A stretch of DNA of 64,000 bases from Clostridium gelidum (GTDB lineage: Bacteria; Bacillota; Clostridia; Clostridiales; Clostridiaceae): contig NZ_AP024849.1 in assembly GCF_019977655.1 (NCBI RefSeq), forward strand, positions 5,755,001 to 5,819,000, given 5' to 3'. Of this stretch, positions 53,854 through 62,641 are shown piece after piece; position 1 is the stretch's first letter; the number at the start of each line of letters is the position of its first letter. The notes beneath the pieces are model-generated. The model was not told the origin of the DNA. It saw only the letters and a program-made list of their open reading frames with translations, and made no database searches. The translations under genes and the position numbers were made by a program.

Positions 53854-55011
53854 ATGGAAGAGAATTCAAAAAGAATGACTATTACTAATCCTGTTGATAA
53901 TTCACATAAACTAAAAATAAATGACTTAAAAATAGGTATGATCTTAGCTGAAACTATTGAAGTCTCTGAAAATAACACATTATATAAAAATGAAACTATA
54001 ACAAGTAATATATTAGAGATTTTAAAAAGCGAAGCGACTTTAGTTGATATTTGTGTTTATAAAACTAAAAAATATTATAATGCAGATTTTGAAACTCTTG
54101 AAGATGACTCTTTAGAAAATGAAGTTTCAAATAAATACAATAAGGAGAAATTTAATGTTTTTGAAACTGTATCTATTTTAGAAGAAAATTTTAATTCATT
54201 ATCTTTAGATTTAGCTCAAACCTTTTTCAAATTAGATAAACTCAAATTATCTACAATTGACGAAATCAGAAAACTAACTAAACAACTTCAAGAAAATATG
54301 ACTGATATTAACGCACTTATTAATGATATCGTATTACACGGAAGTGGAGCTGATTCTATATACCGTCACGGTGTCAATGTAGCATTACTCAGTAATCTTC
54401 TAGGAAGATGGATTGGACTTTCAGAAAATAAGATTAATCTTCTTACATACTCTGCGCTTTTACATGATATTGGAAAAATTAAGATAGATTCAAATATCTT
54501 AAATTCAAAATTTTCATTAAGTGAAGGAGATTATATTACTGTAAAATCACATGCACTATTAGGTTATAATATCATTAAAGAAATTAACTTTTTAGATACC
54601 TCAGTTGCTCAAGGTATATTACTGCATCACGAGCGATTAGATGGTAGTGGTTATCCTTTTGGATTAAAAAATGATGCTATATCTCAATTTGGTAAAATAA
54701 TTGCCATAGCAGATGTTTTTGATGATATAAATTCCAATAGACCTTATAGGAAAAAAAGTTTACCTTTTGAATCACTTCAAATAATAAGAAAAGAAAGTTT
54801 TGGTAAATTAGATTACAAATATGCTGATATATTTTTAAATCATATATTTAATTATTATTTAGGAAAAGATGTAGTTTTAAATAATAACAAAATAGCACAA
54901 ATAATTCAAATGGATATTAACGCTTTAGATAGACCTCTAATATTATTAGATGATACTTTTATTAAGTTATCACAAAATAAAGATTTAGACATTATAAAAT
55001 TTGTTTTATAA
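53854..55011 (+). CDS. HD-GYP domain cyclic-di-GMP phosphodiesterase
   Basis: 385 residues. An N-terminal DUF3391-like region (about 20-80) precedes a helical linker and an HD-GYP catalytic domain (about 170-345). HDIGKIKID begins at about residue 204 and HHERLDGSGYPFGLKN at about 258; the GYP is intact and metal ligands are present. It would linearise c-di-GMP to pGpG/GMP, favouring motility; the output domain is unknown. ATG follows GGAGATGG. Transcribed alone. Confidence 0.92.
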   Translation: MEENSKRMTITNPVDNSHKLKINDLKIGMILAETIEVSENNTLYKNETITSNILEILKSEATLVDICVYKTKKYYNADFETLEDDSLENEVSNKYNKEKFNVFETVSILEENFNSLSLDLAQTFFKLDKLKLSTIDEIRKLTKQLQENMTDINALINDIVLHGSGADSIYRHGVNVALLSNLLGRWIGLSENKINLLTYSALLHDIGKIKIDSNILNSKFSLSEGDYITVKSHALLGYNIIKEINFLDTSVAQGILLHHERLDGSGYPFGLKNDAISQFGKIIAIADVFDDINSNRPYRKKSLPFESLQIIRKESFGKLDYKYADIFLNHIFNYYLGKDVVLNNNKIAQIIQMDINALDRPLILLDDTFIKLSQNKDLDIIKFVL

Positions 55012-55671
55012 ATTCATATACACATCAAATACCTCCACCATATGAAAAGCTTGTTGGAGATCTGAAAGAATTTTATTCAAAAGGAATACTTAAGCTTAAG
55101 TTTATAATGTAAATTATTCATAAAATTTTAACCTGCATAATAAATAGCCAGCTAAAGCATAATATTTGAATTGCTTTTAGCTAGCTATTATAATTTTAGT
55201 TTTCTCCTAATTTTACATAACAGTCTTTTTCAACACAAAGAATCTACAAAAAGATTTTTCATACATTAATGCTTACTTATTCTACTAACAGAAATTATTC
55301 TATTACGATTCCAAATCTCTGCTCTGGGTAAAATAAAGGACTTGTGTCAATTAACTAGTGTAAAAAGATATGAATTAATTTAAATTTAAATTTTTCCTAG
55401 AAATATTATGTATATACAGTAAAAATATATTGGTTTATACTATGAATACGAATATTTTATATTAATAAGATAGTATGTAGACAAATTAGTTTTAAAAGGG
55501 ATATTAATTGGTTTATAGGATAATTGATGAATGTTTACAAAACGTATTTTTCTTACCAGTAGAGCTACACAAATCATATTTGATAGAAAATTAACAATTA
55601 ATTTACTTTGTGAAAATTAATTTTACTTATTAGTGCGATATGAATTTAAACGATAGAGGGGGCGGATTTTT
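55012..55671. other. Intergenic region between HD-GYP and MCP genes
   Basis: About 660 bases. Right after the HD-GYP stop codon, 55029-55112 on the plus strand reads IPPPYEKLVGDLKEFYSKGI then KLKFIM and stop, protein-like but without a start; a gene remnant is possible. A hairpin terminator lies at 55143-55189. The remainder is AT-rich MCP leader; a TTAA-N-GCGATAT pattern near 55634-55650 hints at a sigma-D promoter but is weak. Confidence 0.4.
55143..55189 (+). terminator. Terminator downstream of the HD-GYP gene
   Basis: Bulged stem AATAGC..AGCTAAAGCA facing TGCTTTTAGCT..GCTATT, followed by ATAATTTTAGTTTT on the plus strand. Confidence 0.65.
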
Positions 55672-57744
55672 ATGAGGAAAAAGAAACTAAGCACAAAAAT
55701 CATACTTGCTATAGCAACAATTAGTATTTTATTAGCATCATCAATAGGGACCATTAGTATTTATAAAAGTAGCAATATAATTTCATCGGAATCAAAAGAT
55801 AAACTTGCTTATATTGTAAAAAATAATGCAAACATTGAAAACATTAAATTAAAATCTACTGAAGACTCAGTCAATGGTCTTGCAGATATAGTTGAATCTA
55901 AAGTTGATGTGACTAAAATTTATGATCCAAATTACTTAAAGGATTTAGACGAATCACTAAAACCAGTGGTAAAAAAATTTATTGGTAGTAATAAACAATC
56001 TTTAGATGAATATATAACTTTTGATCCTACTATTTTAGGAAAAGTATATGGATCTATGTTTGTTTTAGATAATGGTCAATATGTAGATGGGGGATCTCTT
56101 CCAATAGAACAATTTAAAGAGGATGATCCTACTATGGCTTGGTATTATGCGCCTATTAAAGCTAAAAATGGAGTATGGTCTGATCCGTATAATGATCAAA
56201 ATTTAAAAATGAATCTAGTCACATATTCAAAGCCTGTTATTGTCGATGGAAAATTGATAGCAGTAGTTGGAACTGATATAGAATTTGAATCATTTAAAAA
56301 AAATATTTTGGATTCTAAATTATATAATTCAGGGTATGAATTTTTGTTAAATTCAGATTTTAATTTTTTAGTGCATCCTAAATATACTTCTACTGATAAT
56401 TTGAAAAATATAGATAATGGTAAATATAGTGAACTTGCAAATGATATATCTTCAACTAATGAAGGTATATATGAAATTAATTTTGAAGGTAAAGATATGA
56501 TTGTTAGTTATTCAAAACTTATTAATGATACTATTTTAGTTAATGTGGTTCCCACATCAGAAATTATGGAGCCGTTGTATAGAACAATAAAAGTCATTTG
56601 TGTTGTAATAGCTGTTGGTGTAATTATTAGTATGCTAGTCGCTTGGTATATAGGAATAAAAATATCAATACCAATAACAAAAATTGCAAAGTTAGTGGAA
56701 AAAACTTCTAAATTGGATTTGATTTATGATGAATCATTTGAGCACTTAGGCAAATTAAACAATGAAATTGGTGATATGGCTAGAGCGACGTTTGATATGA
56801 GACGAGAACTGAGAGAAATAGTTTCTAAATTGGAAAAATCCTCATTGAGTGTTTTGGATATTTCAAAAGGAGTAACTCAAGGAACAGAAGATGTATCTAC
56901 TAATATTGAGGAATTATCAAAAACTGTTTTAGAAATAGCAGAAGGGGCATCTTATCAAGCTTCACAAGCTGTGGAAGGCTCTTCAAAACTTTCGGAATTG
57001 TCTAATGAAATTGACACGATTGTAAATAGTTCAGAACTTATCAAGAAATATGTTAAGGTTGTAGACGATGTTAATAATGAAGGTAACCAATCATTAAAAG
57101 TGTTGCAGGAAAAATTCAACATTAATATAGAATTGTCTAAAAAAGTTACACAAAATGCGGATTCATTAGCTGAAAAATCAAGTTCTATAATAACAATAGT
57201 AGAAACAATTAAAAGTATTGCAGCGCAAACTAATTTACTTGCTCTTAATGCAGCCATTGAAGCAGCTAGGGCAGGAGAAACAGGCAAGGGATTCGCGGTT
57301 GTAGCAGATGAAGTAAAAAAATTAGCTGAAGAAACCTCTACTGCAACAGAAGAAATTTCTTTAATAATTAGTAAAATTAAAGATGAAATATACACAACAA
57401 AGAATAATGTGGATTTGGTTGAAAACATTGTTAATGAAGCAAACATAAAATTATCAGAAACCGAAAAAATATTTGATATAATTTCAGTTGCTGTAAAGAA
57501 AAACATAGATGAAACAAATCTACTAACTAGTAATATTAAAAGTATGAGTGAAAATAAAAATAAAGTAGTAGAAGTTATTCAAGGGATTTCAGCAATAACT
57601 GAGGAGTCAGCAGCTGGAACAGAAGAAATGTCAGCATCAGTGGATATGCAAACAGGAATAATATTAAATATTGTTGAATCAGCAAAAAAATCTGAACAAG
57701 TTGTAGAAGAATTAAGGGATGTAATCGCAAAATTTAAATCATGA
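55672..57744 (+). CDS. Methyl-accepting chemotaxis protein, dCache sensor
   Basis: 690-residue chemoreceptor: TM1 (about 10-28), extracytoplasmic dCache domain (about 40-300; WYYAPIKAKNGVWSDPY and VVGTDIEF are typical), TM2 (about 308-330), HAMP and a full signalling hairpin with AAQTNLLALNAAIEAARAGETGKGFAVVADEVKKLAEE at the tip. Unlike the MCP at 39581, the tip Gly is intact. ATG follows AGAGGGGGCGG. Followed by a terminator at 57810-57840. Ligand unknown. Confidence 0.93.
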   Translation: MRKKKLSTKIILAIATISILLASSIGTISIYKSSNIISSESKDKLAYIVKNNANIENIKLKSTEDSVNGLADIVESKVDVTKIYDPNYLKDLDESLKPVVKKFIGSNKQSLDEYITFDPTILGKVYGSMFVLDNGQYVDGGSLPIEQFKEDDPTMAWYYAPIKAKNGVWSDPYNDQNLKMNLVTYSKPVIVDGKLIAVVGTDIEFESFKKNILDSKLYNSGYEFLLNSDFNFLVHPKYTSTDNLKNIDNGKYSELANDISSTNEGIYEINFEGKDMIVSYSKLINDTILVNVVPTSEIMEPLYRTIKVICVVIAVGVIISMLVAWYIGIKISIPITKIAKLVEKTSKLDLIYDESFEHLGKLNNEIGDMARATFDMRRELREIVSKLEKSSLSVLDISKGVTQGTEDVSTNIEELSKTVLEIAEGASYQASQAVEGSSKLSELSNEIDTIVNSSELIKKYVKVVDDVNNEGNQSLKVLQEKFNINIELSKKVTQNADSLAEKSSSIITIVETIKSIAAQTNLLALNAAIEAARAGETGKGFAVVADEVKKLAEETSTATEEISLIISKIKDEIYTTKNNVDLVENIVNEANIKLSETEKIFDIISVAVKKNIDETNLLTSNIKSMSENKNKVVEVIQGISAITEESAAGTEEMSASVDMQTGIILNIVESAKKSEQVVEELRDVIAKFKS

Positions 57745-57809
57745 TATATTAAAAAATGGTAGATTAGTTTTGTAGTATATTTGTATGTATTGTATCTATC
57801 AGTTGCTAT

Positions 57810-57840
57810 AGAGACACAGTTTATTCAAAACTGTGTCTCT
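57810..57840 (+). terminator. Terminator of the MCP gene
   Basis: Thirteen-bp perfect stem AGAGACACAGTTT/AAACTGTGTCTCT with 5-base loop, followed by TTTTGATT on the plus strand. Confidence 0.88.
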
Positions 57841-57944
57841 TTTGATTCCATATATCTACAAACCTTGTAAAGCCTGCGTCTGAACGTAGAACAAATTATA
57901 AATCAAACAAATATGATTGGCATTGCGTAATACCACCTTTTAGG

Positions 57945-58751
57945 TTTTCCATTTTTCCATAATGCAATCTTAGATTTTCTACATCAACTACATTAAAATC
58001 TTTTTCTGACATACAATTAATTAATTATGAAATTGCTGGAACATATCCACCTGGGAAAATATATTTATTTATCCAAGTATTATTTTCACCAACTATGCAT
58101 GTTATATAATGAAGTAAAGATACACCATTATCATTTAGCAAATTATCTATAGACTCAAAGTATTCAGAAAGATGGTCTTGTCCTACATGTTCTAGCATAC
58201 CTACACTGACTATTTTATCAAATTTTCTGTTCTTTAGTTCCCTGTAATCTACGAGTTTAACTTCAACCAAATCACTTAGTACTTCGTTTTTTATTCTTTT
58301 GCGCTGTAGTTAATATATCATCTTTAGATTTAAAGTATCCGCAAGAATATGTCATAGTATCATCTAACCATAATTTATAGAAATCATTTCCTATGTCATA
58401 ATGAAACTCAATATTTTTTTTGCTATTTTTTATATTATTAGTAGCCATCTTTAGTAAACTTGCATATTTAACACCATTACATAAAAAGCTCTCCTTATTA
58501 TTATATAAAGATTCTATAACGTCTTGAATGCTTCCCTCAATATCTATTTTCTTAGTCATATAAGCTTCACCAAGAGTTAAAGAAGTCTCTTTAATAATAT
58601 CCACTTTAGGAATGGGTTCATTAAAAATTATTTTAAATTTGACTTCTCCTTGTACATAAACTTCTGAACTTCCATCCCATAATTTTAATTCAAATGTATC
58701 TGAAAATAATTCTTTAAATCATGTTGTATAAAATATTTTGTCAATAATCAT
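57945..58751 (-). pseudogene. Decayed second copy of cyclopropane fatty acid synthase
   Basis: Closely related to the intact cfa at 62642-63817 but broken in several ways. MIIDKIFYTT is followed by a TGA stop where cfa has K-L-F. Then the frame from DIIKETSLTLGEAYMTKK to KDDILTTAQKNKK is intact but shifts. About 55 residues containing the SAM-binding LLDIGCGWGE are deleted, after which VKLVDYRELKNRKFDKIVSVGMLEHVGQDHL resumes in another frame. The frame ends at PGGYVPAIS-stop, with further decayed sequence to about LRLHYGK. The ribosome binding site is also lost. Tandem duplication followed by decay is inferred. Confidence 0.86.
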
Positions 58752-58876
58752 GACAGTCATCTACATATTTTTATTAATTAGTAAAACTAAAATTCTAATG
58801 AAAATATGCAAATTAGATTACTACTAACCTTATATAATATAATATGATTTAATTTTAAATTTATTTAACCACAAAA

Positions 58877-58924
58877 AAACATTTAGAATTAATCTTAAAG
58901 AACATAGCTTAGTTCTAAATGTTT
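58877..58924 (-). terminator. Terminator overlapping the 3' end of the GntR gene
   Basis: Twelve-bp stem AAACATTTAGAA/TTCTAAATGTTT (58877-58888 with 58913-58924). The stop codon (58895-58897) lies in its loop, so the upstream arm is in the last codons. Followed by T7 on the minus strand. Confidence 0.78.
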
Positions 58925-59566
58925 CTTTACAGCAGCCGCAGCTACAGAACCATTATGAGTTTCTAAAGCTCTCCATATTTCTTCATGTTGATCTCTAACC
59001 AATGTTTTATTAAGAGCATGAATTTTTGAATTTTCAATATACTTTTCGATTAAAGAAGATATTGAAAACATTATGTTTGAAATCAGATGATTACCTGATG
59101 CTTGTGCTATTTTATAATGAAATTTTTTATCTATTGAAGCACAAATTTCAGCATCTGAATTATTATTTAATTCATCCATTAGTTCCTTTAATTCTATAAG
59201 CTGCTCATTGGTTATATTCTTTGCAGCAAGGGCTGCCGTTTCAGGTTCAATTACTTTTCTAAGTTCAAGAATATCTTCGCTTTTGCTTCCAAGGAGTAAA
59301 AAAACAATAGACAACGGTTCAAGTAAACTATTTTGAATATTCTCATTAATAAAATTCCCTTCACCATGCCTAGATTCAATAAGGCCAAGCATTTGTAAGG
59401 CTCTTAGAGCTTCTCTAATAGATGCTCTGCTAACCTCAAGTTTCTCACATAAATCTCTTTCTGAAGGTAATTTATCTCCGCTCTTTAACTCACCCTTTTT
59501 AACAATATCTTTTATTTGTTCCATTACCATTTCATATATTTTTGTGCTTTTTACAGGACTCAGCAT
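58895..59566 (-). CDS. FadR-type GntR family transcriptional regulator (FCD domain)
   Basis: About 223 residues. The GntR winged helix (KIYEMVMEQIKDIVKKGELKSGDKLPSERDLCEKLEVSRASIREALRALQMLGLIESRHGEGNFI) is followed by an FCD helical effector domain with probable metal ligands (E of LRKVIEPETA, H in DKKFHYKIA and H of RDQHEEIWRALE). FCD proteins bind organic acids. Starts at 59566 with AGAGGA upstream. Last gene of lrgA-lrgB-orf196-regulator; a FadR-type operator lies in the lrgA promoter. Confidence 0.93.
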   Translation of the reverse strand: MLSPVKSTKIYEMVMEQIKDIVKKGELKSGDKLPSERDLCEKLEVSRASIREALRALQMLGLIESRHGEGNFINENIQNSLLEPLSIVFLLLGSKSEDILELRKVIEPETAALAAKNITNEQLIELKELMDELNNNSDAEICASIDKKFHYKIAQASGNHLISNIMFSISSLIEKYIENSKIHALNKTLVRDQHEEIWRALETHNGSVAAAAVKKHLELSYVL

Positions 59567-59586
59567 TTGCATCTTCCTCTCAAAAA

Positions 59587-60177
59587 TCAATTTTCTTTGC
59601 TTTTTGATAAATAATTAAGTAAGTCTTTATAATTTTTTTCTGCTAATGGTTCTCTATTTTTTGAATTCTCCATTTTATTACTAAATACATTAATGTTTTT
59701 CTTAAAATTTTCTAATGTATTAATAATAGCAGTTTTGAAAAGTGGAATAGAATCAATTATTCTCATTATTCCATATACATACTCATCATCACTTAGAGTG
59801 AAACATTGAAATAATCCAGAAGTTAATCTTCCATCAGATAACATATAAATGTATCTATCATTCATTTCATCAGATAAATCGACTTCAATTTTATGTTTGT
59901 ATAATCTAAAGATAATAGCATCTTTCTTTATAAATATAGGGAATATACTAGAAAAAAGTGTTTCCATATTATTATCTTCTTCATCAATTATCCCTGAAAA
60001 GTCATTTTCATTAAGTTTCATTACAATATCATCAGTAAATATACTGTTTTTTATTTCTTTCGCTAGTTTCAATTTTAATCTTTGTTCCTTTTCTTCAATC
60101 AATAAATTATCAATAGAATTAAATAACTTATTAAGTGGACCAGTGCCTTTTTGGGAATTGTTTTTATTATCAATCAC
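59587..60177 (-). CDS. Hypothetical protein in the lrgAB operon
   Basis: 196 residues, not recognised. Highly charged and helical at both ends; a middle strand-like region (about 70-150, FPIFIKKDAIIFRLYKHKIEVDL) has no catalytic motif I can identify. No signal peptide or TM helix. Sits between lrgB (21 bases upstream) and the GntR regulator (abuts), so it is in the operon. A cytoplasmic effector or sensor role for the LrgAB system is a guess. ATG follows GGAGGTAT. Confidence 0.78.
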   Translation of the reverse strand: MIDNKNNSQKGTGPLNKLFNSIDNLLIEEKEQRLKLKLAKEIKNSIFTDDIVMKLNENDFSGIIDEEDNNMETLFSSIFPIFIKKDAIIFRLYKHKIEVDLSDEMNDRYIYMLSDGRLTSGLFQCFTLSDDEYVYGIMRIIDSIPLFKTAIINTLENFKKNINVFSNKMENSKNREPLAEKNYKDLLNYLSKSKEN

Positions 60178-60198
60178 AATAATACCTCCATAAATAAT

Positions 60199-60903
60199 TT
60201 AATTAAAGAATGCCGAAAATAAATTCCACAGTATAGGTGCTATAAGTACTGTTATAATTCCTGAAATTGCAATAGTTAAACTGCTCATAGCACCTTCAAT
60301 TTCGCCTATTTCCATAGCTTTAGCTGTTCCAACAGCATGTGATGCACAACCCATAGCAATTCCCATAGCTACTTTATCATTTATCTTTAATATTTTATAC
60401 AAGAATGGTCCAATAATAGAACCTAATATTCCAGTAATTATAATAGCAACTACAGCTATAGAAGGAAGACCGCCTAGTTGCTTAGCTAATGCCATTCCTA
60501 TAGGTGTTGTTATAGATTTAGGTATTAATGACTTTGTAAGTTCACCTGAAAGATTAAATAACTTTGAAAGTGCAATTACAGATATTATTCCTAATACATC
60601 ACCACCTAAGATACCTGCTAGAATAGGCAGCGCATTTTCCTTAAATAGAGAAAACTTTTTATATAAAGGTAATGCCAAGGCTACAGTTGCAGGCGCTAAA
60701 AAGAAAGAAATCACTTGTCCACCATTGTTGTAATCATCATATTTAATATTAAACTTAAATAAAAATATAATTAAAATTATTATTGCAATAAGTAATGGAT
60801 TAAAAATTGAAAGCTTGAGTTTTTGCTTAATTAAAGCACCTATCTCATAAGCAATTATAGATATTAACACGCCAAAAACAGGGGAGGTTATTATATCATT
60901 CAT
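60199..60903 (-). CDS. lrgB: LrgB/CidB family antiholin-like membrane protein
   Basis: 234-residue polytopic membrane protein of the LrgB/YohK family. SFFLAPATVALALPLYKKF, KSITTPIGMALAKQLGG and GIAMGCASHAVGTAKAMEIGEIEGAMSSL are diagnostic. With LrgA it influences autolysis and pyruvate or acid transport. The ATG at 60903 overlaps the lrgA stop codon (ATGA), so they are translationally coupled. Confidence 0.94.
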   Translation of the reverse strand: MNDIITSPVFGVLISIIAYEIGALIKQKLKLSIFNPLLIAIIILIIFLFKFNIKYDDYNNGGQVISFFLAPATVALALPLYKKFSLFKENALPILAGILGGDVLGIISVIALSKLFNLSGELTKSLIPKSITTPIGMALAKQLGGLPSIAVVAIIITGILGSIIGPFLYKILKINDKVAMGIAMGCASHAVGTAKAMEIGEIEGAMSSLTIAISGIITVLIAPILWNLFSAFFN

Positions 60904-61259
60904 TTTGAGCACACCTTTCTTAAAAATTTAACAACATATGCAGTTACAATCCAAACAATAAAAGTAGAAATAAGAATTATACAAGAAAATGCTACAACTT
61001 TACCTTTAAGTATATCAAATGATGTCATTAGGCCAACACCAGCCGGAATAAATAAAAATGACATATGAGATATTAATACTTCGCATATATCTTCAATCAT
61101 TTCAGTTTTAACAATGCCAAAAGACAAAGCTAAGAAAAGAAAAATCAATCCAAGAACTGTACCTGGTATAGGTAAATTAAAAATTACTTGTATGATCACA
61201 CCTAAAAAATATGCTATTAAAATAATCATTAATTGCTTTAGATATTTCAAAAAAATCAC
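60900..61259 (-). CDS. lrgA: LrgA/CidA family holin-like protein
   Basis: 119-residue holin-like membrane protein with four TM helices; PIPGTVLGLIFLFLAL and SHMSFLFIPAGVGLM are typical LrgA motifs. First gene of the operon. The Shine-Dalgarno AAAGGAAGTG lies upstream of the ATG. Its promoter includes a FadR-type palindrome. Confidence 0.93.
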   Translation of the reverse strand: MIFLKYLKQLMIILIAYFLGVIIQVIFNLPIPGTVLGLIFLFLALSFGIVKTEMIEDICEVLISHMSFLFIPAGVGLMTSFDILKGKVVAFSCIILISTFIVWIVTAYVVKFLRKVCSK

Positions 61260-61280
61260 TTCCTTTGTAAAATAATTTGC

Positions 61281-61308
61281 GGTATAATGGTCAGACCAGT
61301 ATCGTTAA
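61281..61308 (-). promoter_or_regulatory. lrgA promoter with a FadR-type operator
   Basis: Minus strand: TTAACG (61303-61308), 16-base spacer, TATACC (61281-61286). The perfect palindrome TGGTCAGACCA (61288-61298) lies inside the spacer. FadR-subfamily GntR regulators are known to bind TGGTNNGACCA-like sites, so repression by the operon's own regulator is likely. Confidence 0.7.
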
Positions 61309-61331
61309 TATATCATATATTTTTTAATAAT

Positions 61332-61484
61332 TCAATCAATATTATATACCACTTTCACTGTTTTTCTAGATTTTTCACCCAATTCAATCCTTTGCTTAGG
61401 TGTAAGCATTAAATCTACGTTTGGTGACTCACCAATAATGTAGATTAATTTTTTATAGAAATCACTACTGTACCTTATAATTAT
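61332..61484 (-). pseudogene. Possible gene remnant of unknown type
   Basis: An open minus-strand frame of about 50 codons with no start or Shine-Dalgarno: YSSDFYKKLIYIIGESPNVD, then LMLTPKQRIELGEKSRKTVK and VVYNID-stop. Composition looks protein-like. I cannot assign a family; it may be chance. Confidence 0.25.
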
Positions 61485-61530
61485 TTAAAACACATTCTTT
61501 CTTAGTTTCTTAAAAGCTGAACAGTTACAC

Positions 61531-62628
61531 TTACAAATTTATTTTAACTTTTTTATATTTCCTTAAATCCTTAACTTGCATAAGCTTACAGCTAGATTTC
61601 AAATCATTTAATGAATGTCCTTTTAGTGTCCATAGTGGATAGTAGATTCTTGCCATATCTACTAATCCTTCTATAATTATTCTACCCTGTTCACCCATTC
61701 TTTTGGTTTCATTCATTATATATTTACTTATATCCCTGCTTGATATATCATTTTTAATCATAGTTCTTATGTAGTCTAAATGCTTCAAAGTAACTTCTGA
61801 TGATTTGAAATGTCTCTTTAATACAACATATATTTCTTTTTCGATATAATGCAAATTTCTATTACTCCTATTTTTAATCTGACTTTTATCATAATACTTA
61901 TAATTTATATCTGATTTGGTTGATAGTTTTTCATTAAGAGACTTTATATCGATAATATTTATATTGCAATAGTTTAATTTATAATCACTATAATACAAAT
62001 TATATCTGTTATTATATCTCCACAAAGTTTTAATTGCTTCATGTACTTCATATTCCATTCTAAAATCTTGAACAATATAATCTAATAATACATCCTGTGG
62101 TATCACTCCATATATATCTAATAAAGCTCTAAACAACTCTATAAGTTCTTGATTTTCTTTTGAATGTTCAATAACCTCAATTTTAGATATCTTTGATTTT
62201 ATTGTTTCTCTTATTTCAAATGGCATAGATATCTTTTTCTCATTAAAATCATAATATGAATATATTATTCCTAGATATTCTAAAGACTTTTTGACATCTT
62301 CTTTTATATTATAATTTCTATTTAATGATATTGTATAATTGTTGTCACATATTTCTTTTATAAAATCATATTCTTCGTATGTAATAAAATCACCTATTAT
62401 TACCGAAATATTATTTTTAATATAAAATGATATAATTTCTACAAAATCTTCCTTCCTCTTTCCACCTACATGTATTTCAAAAATTTTAGTCAATTCTTTC
62501 AAGTGGCTTAATTTCATTAAAGATATAATGTTTTTAATTGATTTTTCTCCATCATTACTTTTCATTTTATCATCTAACTTCTTTATATTCTTGATATCAA
62601 TATATCTGATTTCACTAGTGAATTTCAT
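61531..62628 (-). CDS. Hypothetical protein downstream of cfa
   Basis: 365 residues, not recognised. Soluble, basic, mostly helical. N-terminal 100 residues include VKLFEIHVGGKRKEDFVEIISFYI-type helices and IIGDFITYEEYDFI (a SAP-like or helical repeat). The C-terminal 120 residues look like a separate helical domain (IVVLKRHFKSSEVTLKHLDYIRTMI). No catalytic motif. It lies 13 bases downstream of cfa in the same orientation and is likely cotranscribed. Function cannot be suggested. Confidence 0.75.
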   Translation of the reverse strand: MKFTSEIRYIDIKNIKKLDDKMKSNDGEKSIKNIISLMKLSHLKELTKIFEIHVGGKRKEDFVEIISFYIKNNISVIIGDFITYEEYDFIKEICDNNYTISLNRNYNIKEDVKKSLEYLGIIYSYYDFNEKKISMPFEIRETIKSKISKIEVIEHSKENQELIELFRALLDIYGVIPQDVLLDYIVQDFRMEYEVHEAIKTLWRYNNRYNLYYSDYKLNYCNINIIDIKSLNEKLSTKSDINYKYYDKSQIKNRSNRNLHYIEKEIYVVLKRHFKSSEVTLKHLDYIRTMIKNDISSRDISKYIMNETKRMGEQGRIIIEGLVDMARIYYPLWTLKGHSLNDLKSSCKLMQVKDLRKYKKVKINL

Positions 62629-62641
62629 AAGCTCTATTTAA

